Below the pieces are notes generated by a model, which did no database searches, was not told where the DNA came from, and worked only from the letters and a program-made list of their open reading frames with translations. The position numbers and the translations under genes were made by a program. Shown piece by piece: positions 44,835-56,800 of a DNA stretch of 64,000 bases. How positions within the stretch are numbered: position 1 is the stretch's first letter; each line of letters starts with the position of its first letter. The stretch comes from Carettochelys insculpta (taxonomy: Eukaryota; Chordata; Testudines; Carettochelyidae). The stretch lies in the NCBI RefSeq assembly GCF_033958435.1, contig NC_134138.1, positions 273,289,798-273,353,797 on the forward strand, in the 5' to 3' direction.

Positions 44835-47800
44835 GTAGGATATGGGGCTTTGTGTGACAACTATTTGTTTATATGTTTGCTCAGATTTTTACTGTAGGTA
44901 CTGGGTAGGCTCTTACCACTGATTTAGGCAATCAGCATGTTTCTTGGGGGGTTAATCAGCTGTACTTAAGATGTTTAATATTTTTGGTAGTTGAATATTC
45001 CTTGTAATTTGATATTGTGTTTGCAGTGTCTTCCTAGTAGTACTGTGGAATTCTTCTTTAACCAGGTGTTTCCCATCAGAGGTGTAGTAGGATTAATAAA
45101 TGCTCAGTATTTTGAAGATGAAACGGATGGTATGATAAATACAAATATAGCTTCCTGTTTATTGTTTTGTTGTATCTTCAAGATTGTTTGTGCAAACAAA
45201 AACTAGAAAATGGAGAAAACTGATGAAGTGATTGAGGGTGGTGCTGGACATTTATTTGTTAAAGTGCATGAAGGCACTTGCACGTAACAGTTATAAGTGC
45301 CATTAGTGGATGATCTAGAAGGTCTCTTTCATACCTAGCTCTTAGTTCCTTATCAGAAGCATTGTGGTATATAAACAGAGAGGAAGCCGTGCTAGTCTAT
45401 ACACTATCAAAGCAAAAAGCAGTCAAGTAGCACTTTAAAGACTAGCAAAATAATTTATTAGGTGAGCTTTCGTGGGGCAGACCCACTTCTTCAGACCATA
45501 GCCAGACCAGAACAGACTCAATATTTAAGGCACAGAGAACCAAAAACCGTAAGCAAGGAGGACAAATCAGGAAAAGATAATCAAGGTGAGCAAATCAGAG
45601 AGTGGAGGGGTGGGGGGCAAGGTCAAGAATAGGAGATCATGAGTTCTAGTCCCAGTTACGTGATGTGAGTCTGCTTACTGTCTGTCTCAATGTTCTGATC
45701 TATAAAGTGGTGGCATTTATGTGCCTGCCTCACTGTTATGGCAACAAGGGGTCCTGTGGCACCTTATAGACTAACAGAAATATATGAGCATAAGCTTTCG
45801 TGGGTAGAGACCCACTTCGTCAGATGCAGGTCTTTGCCCACGAAAGCTTATGCTGATACATTTCTGTTAATCTATAAGGTGCCACAGGACCCCTCGTTGC
45901 TTTTGCAGATCCAGACTAACTCACTGTTATGAAGATTAACGTTTGCAAAAGCACTTCGAACTTGTAAAGTGCGGTTTAAAAGTTGTCACTGCTGTTCCCC
46001 ACCCAATACACACAGGGAATAGGGGCTATTTTGAAGTAAGATGTAGTAGGTCCAAGGGCTCTGATCCAAAATAAGCTCCATTGTGTCTGGATGCTGTATC
46101 TTGAAATAGCTGAATGCTATTTTGATACATATTTTGTGTGTAGAGGGGCTATTTCGAAATAAAATATGCCAGAAAATCTCTTCCAGAACACCTTATTTTA
46201 AAATAACACTGCTGTGTAGACATAGCTTTAGAGCGGGGTCAGCAACCTGAGGTAGAGAGCTGAAATTTGACCTTTTGACCTCTATGTATGGTGCCAGTGA
46301 TACTTTGAATTCACTAATAGTCACTCTTACAACAGTTTAATTAATAAATAAATAAAGATACAGTGCTTTACCATTTAGGTGGTGGTAGTTGGTAGCGTTA
46401 GCTGGTCTTCTGTTAATCTACTGGCAGCATGGTTTTGAGCTTGTGTGCCAATGAAAATCAGCTGTTCTTCATATCCATAGATACTTGTGCAAAGTTCCAG
46501 CCTGCAGGGAGAGGTTGTGGGGGTAGCATTGTGCCTCTCTATGTTTAGGTATAATGCCTTTGTCGACAGACAAAAAAGCCATGTAGACGCTCCGGGGGCC
46601 CTTTTGTCAACAGGCAGGACTTCTGGTTCCCCAGGCAGCCTGTTTGCTAAGCTTCCAGTTGTCTCTTCTGTCAAGAGAGAAGCTGGGTAGTCTGGCTGCG
46701 CTCTCTCAACAAAGTGGATTGCTCTTTCTGTCTGCTTTAGTGTGTGGACATGATCTGCCAATGGAAGTTTTGCTGGAAGATATCTTCCAACAGTGACGTC
46801 TCTTGACAGATCACTGTAGTGCAGACGTAGCCTAAGAGAAAAGACACACGCATCTCATAGAGCTGGAAGAGGGACTTCGGGAGGTCATCGAGTCCAGTCC
46901 CCTGCCCTCTTGGTAGGACCAAGTACCATCCTTTTTTAAAAATCTGTTTGCTCTAGATGGCCCCCTCAGGGATTGAGCTCACAACCCTGGGTTTAGCAGG
47001 CCAGTGCTTGAACCACTGACCTGACACTTAACATTCAGTCTTCCTATGTGTTTGTGTTACAGTAGCACCTAGGAGCCATACTGACGGACAATGATCCCCA
47101 TTGCGCTATAGGTATCTTGTGAAAGTGAAAGCTCTGCAAGACTTCTCTCCTAACTAAAGACAACTGAATATTTATTGCAGATTTACTTGTTAACAGTTTA
47201 TATTTAGCTAACTCAGAGATTCTCAACCTATGGGTCCTGACCCAAACATGGGTTGGCTGCCATTAGATTTGCTAGGAGTAACGAAGATATATTTCTGTTA
47301 TATTTAATAAGACCACTAAATAATATTTAATAAAATGTTACTTCTAATTATGCCACTGGGCACTGTGTAAATAACAACCAATAGTATACACCATGCCAGA
47401 CTTGCTGCAACACCCGTGCGCGGCTTTGCTTTTTGTCAGCTAACTCTAAATCAGTTGGCGTTGCACAATCGTAATGTGCGCATGCATTTTCGTTAGTAAA
47501 GCAGCAATCTGATGTTTGCTTGGCGCAATCTTACTGTGTACACATGTTTTTGATGTTAGTAAACCAGGGTATTGTAAATTTTATTGCGCCCCTTATTTGA
47601 AAGAATGACTTCAGCAAAAAAGAAAGTATGTGGACGAATACATCAAGTACAGATTTACTTCAGTAATTATAGGAGTGAAAAGGCTGCAATGCATCATATG
47701 CATGGAAGCTCTTTCCAATGAATCGCTGAAACCAAATAAATTGCAATGTCATTTAAATACTAAACACGATCAATTTAAGAGCGGAGATGTTAACTTTTTT

Positions 47801-50800
47801 AAAGAAAAAGCAGGTGTAAAGAAATGCTGGCTTCATGTTGGTGGGTCTTATCAGCAACAAAACTTAGCTGCCGTAGAAGCCTCATAAATTGTAGCACTGA
47901 AAATTGAGAAAGCTAAGAAAGCACATGCTGTAGCTGAGGATCTAATATTTCCCTGTACCAAAGAGATCGTCTGCCTTTTGGTAGGTGCAGATGCTTTGGA
48001 AAGGCTACTACCTTTATCCATGTCCAATAATACAATTAAGTGTAGAATTACTGACATGTTTAATGACATCAAATCTCATGTCATTGAAGAAATGAAAAAT
48101 TCTCCCAGATAATTATTTAGTATGCAGTTCAATGTGACAACTGATGTCTGTAATCTTGCACAACTGATTGTGTATGTTCGATATATTAAAAATGAATATG
48201 TAAAAGACGAATTTTTGTTGTACAAACTGCTAGAAACTACAACCACTGCACAAGACATATTCAATATCTTGAATATTTTCTTTGAAGAACATTCCATAGA
48301 ATGGAAAAACTTGTGCAGCATTTGCACAGGTGGGGCATCTGCTATTCTTGTTTGCAGGTCTGGATTCCAAACCCTGATTAAAAACGTTTCTCCAAAAGTA
48401 ATGGGAACTCTGTGTATCATCCATTGGCAAGTACTAGCAACTAAAATGTAACCTTTTTCTTTGAACCAGGTATTTGATAAAATTTACAGCTTTAATAACA
48501 TTATTAAGTCCAACGCAGTCAGAACTTGCATATTTCAAAACCTTTGTTTGAAACTAAGTTCTTTGCATAAAGTATTGTTTCACATTGAAGTAAGGTGGCT
48601 GTTGAAAGGCAAATCTGGTGTTTGAGTTACGAAAGGAACTTAAAATATTTCTTACGTCACAGAACAAATCGAGTTTGAATATTTGTTTACAGAAAACAAG
48701 AGCTTGTATGAAATAGTATACCTAGTGGACAGTTTTAGACTACTAAATGATTTAAATGTGTTACTTCAAGGACCAAATTCTACAATTATCAGATTATCAG
48801 AGAAAATAAAATCCTTCAGAATGAAACTCCAATTATAGATTTCAAAAATTGATACAATGTATATGTTTCCAACCCTCACAACCTTTCTTGAAGAAAGTAC
48901 AGATGACATTAATATTAATGACGATTTGCAATTGTCGATACAGGAGCAGTTGAGACATTTAAGTGATGAGCTACTCCGATATTTTCCAGATATAGGTGAA
49001 AAGTTGTTTGTTCTGGCAACAAATCCTTTCAGTATGGATGTTTGTGGTGTATCTGAAGTCATGTACATATGAATGTATTCATATGATATACAGCAATGAT
49101 ATAAAAGCAGAGTTTTTAGCCATGCCACATAGTCAGTTCTGAATCACACACAGAGTGGACTACCCACTTCTGTTGGAAGTTGCTTTGAGAATTTTACTTC
49201 CATTTTCAATAAAATTCTTGTGTGAATCAGGCTTCTCACATCTGCTTACAATTAAAAACAAATATTGAAATCAGTTAAATGTGGAAGATCTTCAGTGTGC
49301 ACTCACTGCAACAATTCAGAGGATAGACAGTAGGCAGCAGACCCCCAAACTTGGGAACCCTGAACATTCTTGGCAACCCTGCATAAGCTGAATTTTCAGG
49401 TAACTCAGGAAGTTACCCTTGAGCGGCTGGGAGCAATGTGCTGATCAGTTTCCCAGGTCCCACCAGTGGAGGGGAGCCAGGAGCCAGGCTGCCACCCCTG
49501 ACAGGGAGCAGCTTCCCCTGATTCTCAGCTGCTGCCCCTCAGGAGCGGTTTGCCTGCTCCTGTCATGGGCAGCAGTTGCATTAACCCAAGACGTGCGCAA
49601 CTTGGTTGCACATATGTGGGGGTTTACTGTAACAGTTAGCAAAGCAAATGCAAGCTCAACCATCCCATTAATTTAAATTCAGGTGAAACTTCTTTCTGTT
49701 TTGTAAAATACTAAATTTTACTTGATTTTGAATGATGTGTATTACTTGTTTCTAATATTTTTGTAACACCTGTGAATAAACTTTTTAGAATACATATTAA
49801 TTATTTTATGTACTTTCAACTATATAAATTTTATATGTATGTTGCAAGGGCAGATCCAGATGAAATGTTCCAGGGTGGAGGGAGTAACAGTCAAGATTTA
49901 TTTAAAAAAAAAATTCCCAGAGAGAACCTCCCCTTCTCTCTCTCTTCCCCCCGACACCCTCGGTTTTGAATTGCCTTAGGTCGCAAAGTCTTACTGAATT
50001 GTCAAAATGCAGAACACCATGGCTAATAGCTAATGACCGCATCCAGCTCTGGTTCCTTTAGTGAGCCTCAGTGGGTTACCAGCAAGATAGGAAAGCTTTT
50101 ATATCTGTCTTCAATCTCCCAGTATTAGTGTGGAATTCCTGAAAGAGTAGAGAAAAGATGTTGGTCCTTGACCCAGATCTGCTCCTGGTCTCAGTGGATA
50201 TGTCTGCACTGCCAAAAAAAAAAAAAAAAGTCCCATGACAGAGTTGCAGAAGGTAGGTCAGCTGTCTCAGGGGCTTGAGCTACAGGGCTAAAAATTACAG
50301 TGTTTACATTCCTTCCTTCAGCTAGAGCCTGGGCTCTGAGACCCATCTTTTCACAGGGTTTCAGAGAGCAGACTTCCGGCCAAGCCTAATGTTTTGAGCT
50401 CTCCAAGTCAGTGAACCTGGACCAGCTGCAGTTGTGGACATTTTATTGCAGTGTAGACATAACCATTGTGCCCTGGAGCAGATAGCCAGGATGGGCAATT
50501 GTGTTTCAAAGGGATAGCAACAGGTTGGAGTCCTGTACCTATCTTGGAGTGCTGGAAGGGACCTTGACAGGTCATTGAGTTCAGTCCCCTGCACTCACAG
50601 CAGAACCAAGCACCATCCCTGACAGATTTTTTTTTTAAATCTATTTGCCCCAGATCCCTAAATGTCCACCCTCAAGAATTGAGCTCACAACCCTAGGTTT
50701 AAGCACACCAATGCTCAAACCACTCAGCTATCCCTCCCCCTGCCAGTCCATATCTATTTTCACTAGCTGTCGGGGAGGTACAGGGCAGATTGTTTATATC

Positions 50801-53800
50801 AAAAGTCTCTGTTTGCCCTAATTTTGGTTGGTCCAATTTTGTGGATGGAAATGAGGTTACTTGTTTTAATAAATTAATTTTTAACTTGTCAGGGCACTTA
50901 AACCAGTTGATAGAAATGCTTTTAAAAGCTTTGTTTGAATAAATAAAAATTCTTTGTTATACTATGCCAAGCAAAATAGTTTATTAACTAACATAATAAA
51001 AATGCTAGATATACTCTAGTTGGGTTTAATACTAGAAATAGGGCTTTTAATCAGATACAGCAGTGATTCTCAGCCAGGGGTATGCATACCCTTGGAGGTA
51101 AACAGTTTTCCCAGGAGGTACATCAGCTCATCTAGGCATTTGCCTAGTTTTACAACAGTCTTCCTTATTAAAAAAAAAAAAAGTAAAGTCAGTACAGTCT
51201 CAAAGTTTATGCAGACAGTGACTTGTTACTACTACTTCATATGCTTTATGCTGAAAAGTACAATATTTCTTTTCCAGTTTATTTATTTGATAAGATGGTT
51301 GAAAGTCAGCAAGTTTTCAGTAGTAGTCTACTGTGATATTTTTGCATATTTTTGTATGTAAGTGGTTTTTAAGTGAGGTGTAACTTGGTGGTACGCAAAA
51401 CAAATCTGACTCCTAAAAGGGTGCAATAATCTGAAAAGATTGAATGGCACTTGTTTTGAGATTACTTTAGGACTATGTTCCTCAGCTGATGATACACATT
51501 GGGGCATGTGAGAGAAGTCTGGGGGTACATATAATTTTTATTTTTTGAAAAAGGAGTACTTTGTAAAAAAAAAAGTTTGAGAAATCCTGAAATATAGGAG
51601 CGGCGTTTGGTCCTCTGGAGGAAATCCTGAAATATAGGAGCAGCGTTTGGTCCTGTGGAGCAGCTTTTGGTCTTGTTCCCTGTACCCCCATTTCCTTGAA
51701 GTGTAAGCTTCATTAAATTTACTTTTGCTGCCTTCTCTTTCTCTTTCTTTGCTGGTGGAAGAGGGGATGGAGGTGGAGCATTCCAGTCTGTCTTGGGTGA
51801 ACCCTTGTGTCCACTCTAGTGGTGGAGAATTTCCTAACTTCCCAAACCAGGGTTTGAAAGCCAGTGTGACAAATACATACATTTTTAGAGAATTAGAATT
51901 AAAATGTAATATATTTTTAGAAAGGAATTTATCTGAAAATATTCTTATATATCACAGTATAGAAAATTTCAGTCTCCATTTCAAGAGACTTTTTTAATAA
52001 CATGATAGTAAAATTAATTACATGGTAGCTTTTTTGCAAACTTGGAGAAATCCAGTCTTTTGCTTTTTTTGGCCAGTGTTGATGTTACTGTTTTATACCA
52101 CTAGAGAGCGCTCATGGATTTTCAAAAATATCTGTATAATGTTTAACTGATATTTTGGAGCATAAGCTTTCATGGGCAAAGACCCACTTCATCAGATGCA
52201 TCTATAGTTAGTCTATAAGGTGCCACAGGGCTTCTAGTTGTTTTTGAAGATACAGATTAACACGGCTACCTCTCTGATACTTGTATAATGTTTGACGCTG
52301 ATTTCATTTTTGTGGTTTTTATTTTACAAGCTATAAGTCTAACCAGTAAATGCTGTTTTGCAAATTGTCCGTTTCACTTTATTTTTTTCATCAACAATGT
52401 TTGCAGATCTTTGGTTTAAATAATGCAGTTTCAGGTTGCTTGGAATAAACACAACAGATTATGAATACTTCTTTTAAAAGAGCTTTTCTTGTGCCTTTGA
52501 ATGTATTAATGTTTATTTAGATAATGTGTGGTTATGAGGCACCATAAGTTCCTACTTCTCAGCACTAATTTTAAGAACACATGTGAACGACCTGTGTGTC
52601 AGTGCAGGTGGGTGGACTAGATCAGTGTTTCTCAGTATTTTTGGTACGAGACACCAGCTTGCTGCCCTCTTAAACTGTCACGGAAATCTCAGAGACCAGG
52701 AAGGAGGCTGTCATGGAGCAGCACTGCTCCACATGCTAGTTGTTGAGAAACACTGAACTAGGAGACCTCTAGAAGGTTCTTCCAGCCCTATATTTCTGTG
52801 CTGCTTCTGTTATTGTTAGTTAATGGGAGTTGTGCAGCTTTCTTTGTATAAAATGAAAAGCTGTCTCAAAGCAGTGAGGCAGGTGGGGCACACAGTTTTT
52901 TGGGACAGAGCTTGTGATCTGCATCTGTGCAGCCTTTTATGCAGTTGGGCCCTGATCGAGCTGAGACCTCTAGGAGTGGCGTGGGATTGATATGTCCCAT
53001 CAGACTTGTGGGGGAGGGTGGTACCCTATGAACTCATGGTTGGGTTCCATATCATGTGACTCAGCAGTGAGGCTCTTTACCATATCCCTGGCTACTGGGG
53101 TACCATAGCCTGAAATCTGGAGTCAGTAGTGCCAGCCCTCTTTATCAGTGCTGAATGGCCTAGCAGTCAGACTCAATAGCAAGGTGTGTGGGGCCACCAC
53201 ATTCTGGGGGAAGGGTGATGGCCAGGATAGGGAAACCCAGACTCACCCTCTCCACCACTGAGGTCCCTATAAAGTAGCAGGGTTGCCCACCACCAGCTCA
53301 GCAGGGCTTCAACCAACACATGCCAAGCCTGGTCCTTGCACTACAGCCATCCCTGCAATCCCTTCCCTGCATTACTGCCTACCTGGCTCTATGGGTTTCT
53401 CTGTCTTTGGAGTCTTCCACCTCCCCCCCATTGGCATCCCAAGCCACTGTCAGTCTCTAATGAGCTGGTGCCAGCCTCCTGAAGTTCAGGTGGTATTTTA
53501 AGAACGAGCACACACCTTTCTCCTATCAGCACAGACCTGCTCTCTGCATGCCTTTATACCTGCCCACCAGCTGGAACATGCTTAGCAGAGCTGGGGGTGG
53601 GGCGGGGCCTTTTCAGTCAGGAGACTAGAGTTAACCTTTTAGTGCCCAATGCGGGTTGTTATGCCTTGTCACAAGGTGATAAGGAAATAACTCTGTGACA
53701 CTGAAGATATTTATTCAAGGCATAAAGCAATTTGGGTGCCTTGTTTCAAAATAATTATAGCCAAAGTAAAATATTTATTGTAGGTATAGTTTGACCTTTA

Positions 53801-56800
53801 TTTCTTATTTTCAAGACAATATTAAGTGAGTAATTTTTCATAAGATATGCTGAAGTTATTTAATATTAATTATAGGTAAACTATTCCAATGTCTATTTTC
53901 ATCCACTTTAATACAACATTTTCAGAACTTGCTCTGTTATCAGTGTACCTGTTAACATACATTTTCACTGAAATGGTAAATAAAAATAATGCCTACCTAT
54001 TTATTCAAACATAAATTGGCAAACTTAAAACTTTCTAACCAAATATTTTAATTTTACTTTTAGTTGGTCGGATTATGTTTCAGCTGTTCTCAGATGTATG
54101 TCCAAAGACTTGCAAAAATTTCCTTTGCTTATGTTCAGGTGAGTAATTTGCTCCCGTTATTAACAATAATTTATTGTTAATTATCATCACAGTTGTTTCT
54201 TAGTATTACCTATGGCATCCGTAATTAGTCTGATGTAGTGTGTAATGTTCAGAATACCCTGAACAAAGAGCATAGTTCCTGCTCTAAAAACTTAAGAATC
54301 TGTACATAACTACAAAGAACAAACAGTGGTGAGTAGATGCTTATGCTGATAGGTTTTGTGGAACAAGTGTGTTTTTAGAAATTTCAGGAAAATTCAGGAT
54401 ACTAGACTGGTAGGTTGAGATTGCAGGTGAGTTGTTGCCTGGTTCTTCTAACAGGAATAAATATACTGTGGGATTTTGGTATGTGAGAATGGGGGCTATG
54501 GGAAAATTTTATGGAAGGATTTGACATGAAAATGGAGATCAGAGTGCTAGCAATGTAGTAATTAAAACATATTGTGGGAATATGACAGCATAAATTCATT
54601 AATAAATTCACTAATTCTTCTGTTTAGTTGAGACTGCTTGTGCTCCTGCTCCAGTTTTTAAGGTTTAAAAGGCTAACTTGAGTGGAGCAACTGACAAAAG
54701 GTGTATTCTTAAATCTGATCCCAGTGTGCAAAATATGCAGATTTTTTCATATATTTGAATACATAAACCTCCTAAAAAGATTTTAAGACCATCGTTTAAT
54801 ATAAAAGAACTAAAAGCTTTTTTCTTGCTAACAGTATGCTTATCTGTATGGCTTAGTGGCTAAGTAAAGTGGGATTGTGTTCAGCTCAGGGGCATGTCCT
54901 TCTTTGTATATAATATGACTTGAGCACCGCGTCCAATGAATTCTAAAATTGCAAGGAAGGTTGTAGGCATCAAGGGGGCAGAACTCTGAGTTTGGTGAAA
55001 ATTTTAAAATCTTGATTTCTACTAATCACGTCCACAGAATGCCCATATGGTGCTGCAGACAGAAACCTCTGTCAATCCCTGCTTCTGTGTACACACATCA
55101 TAGGCAGCAGAGTATGCTGCTTAGGCAGATTGCTCTTTCTGGTGGGTGTGCAACTTGGCTTACATAAACACAGCGCAGAACTGTCAGGATTTGTTGGGGT
55201 TGTGTGTTGGAGAACAAAGATGATCCAAAGGGAGCTAGGATGCTCCGGGTATGTGAGCATAAGAGGGAACATGGAGGTCACAAGTCTGGATAGCGGGGCC
55301 GTGAATGAGTAGGAGGGTATCAAGGTGTCAGGAACTGATGGTAATGACAACTAATTCCCTTTGTCTTCTCTTGGCCCAAGAGGGCAGGAAGGTGTATTTC
55401 TTCAGCCCTATACAGTGTTCTGAGGTTCTCATGTGAGTGGTGGTCTAGAACTGTTAATGATAGGGCATTGGGATTCAGGGATTGAGACTCTGTACCTGCC
55501 CCTCCCACTTCCTGACTCTAATATACAGTTCTGCTGACTCCTTAGTAGGGATCTGGCCTTAAGGATTGTGGTGTTGCACAACAGACCAGTTTTGAAATCA
55601 TAGGGAGCATTCTAGGCATTAGTGGGCATAAGGCTGTTGATTTTGACCAAAAGCTTTTGCTGTGAGAAGAAAATCAGGCACACGGTTTATTCCAGGGTTC
55701 AGCAACCTTCAGCACGCAGACCATAAGAGTAATCTGCTGGAGGGCTATGAGACATTTTGTTTTCATTGACTGTCTGTCGGCTCAACTCTCATTGGCCTCA
55801 GTTTGTTGTTCCTGATCAGTGGGACCTGCAGGAATTGGCACAAGCTGTAGGGCCATACAGGGAGCTGTGGGCGGCCAAGCCTGTGGATGGTCAACATAAA
55901 ATGTTGTGCGACCTGCCAGCGTATTACCCTCATGGGTTTTGTGCCAGAGGTTGTCAACCCATAGTGTATTCATTTTGTGCTGCGGCAGAGAAATAGCTCT
56001 GGTGCTCCCTCCTGATGCTCACTCATATCACGGGAAGCTGTATACAATGCTGCTGTCTTATTGGGTGTGTAGCTCAGCCGATCTAAGCTGTGAAGTGTGC
56101 AGTTTTTCCTGCTTACTGTTTTTAACTACTATTTTTAAACTTAAAAGGATGCTCCTTTGTCTAGCAATGTAGAACTTTTCATTCACTCAACTGGATTCGT
56201 TGCCTTTCTTTTTTGTTTGGAATTTGAAGAGCCAGCTAAATAGATAACCAAAGACCATGTCTTTTTTTGAAGACTTACTTCCTCAGACAGTTCAGTTCAG
56301 AGCAAGTTGAGCCCTACAATGTACATCTGCTTCAATGACCAAATTTTTTTCCTCTCAGTAGGACATCTTTGCACACTGCCTCAACAGGAAAATTCCAGCA
56401 ATGTTATTAATATTAGAGGTTAGCACTTTCTAGCAACATGTACCCCATGTTAGAGTTTTTTGGTTACAATAGGCTCTGTTATGTTCCCCATTTTGATGAC
56501 CTCTCTTAAAGTTTCCAGTATACAGGTTGAACCTTTCTAGTTCAGCATTCTCTTGTCTGGCAACATTTGTAGTAGTAGTAGTAGCATCCTTCAGTCTACG
56601 TAGACTATGGATCGCGCCCTTCGTAGTTCCGTTTGGCATCCTCATTTGCAGCATTGGCTGTGACTGTGAAGACCCACACGAGAGTGACAGTCCTTGCTGC
56701 ATCTGTTGCATATGTAATGGGTGTCTGGCAGGTCCTTGCTGCGCTTTCTGTGGGCTCGCTTCTCCTTTGCTAGCTGTCTGATCCTCAACTCACCCTTCTG

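Larger units (their letters stand above)
44835..54063 (+). other. NKTR: NKTR intron 2 (9.2 kb)
   Basis: From GTAGGA to ATTTTACTTTTAG. Crowded with repeats: PLE termini, a MIR relic, Harbinger MITEs, two tRNA-headed SINEs, a 2-kb hAT with BED-finger transposase, a TcMar relic, a hAT near 51 kb and a CR1 tail. The parts 49630-50540 and 52800-54063 show no gene or clear repeat. Confidence 0.85.

Noticed and set aside
46980..47023. tRNA-like A and B box sequence (also at 50690-50738 and 35625-35670).
   Set aside because: These are heads of tRNA-derived SINEs with CR1-like tails; no full cloverleaf or independent tRNA gene is present.
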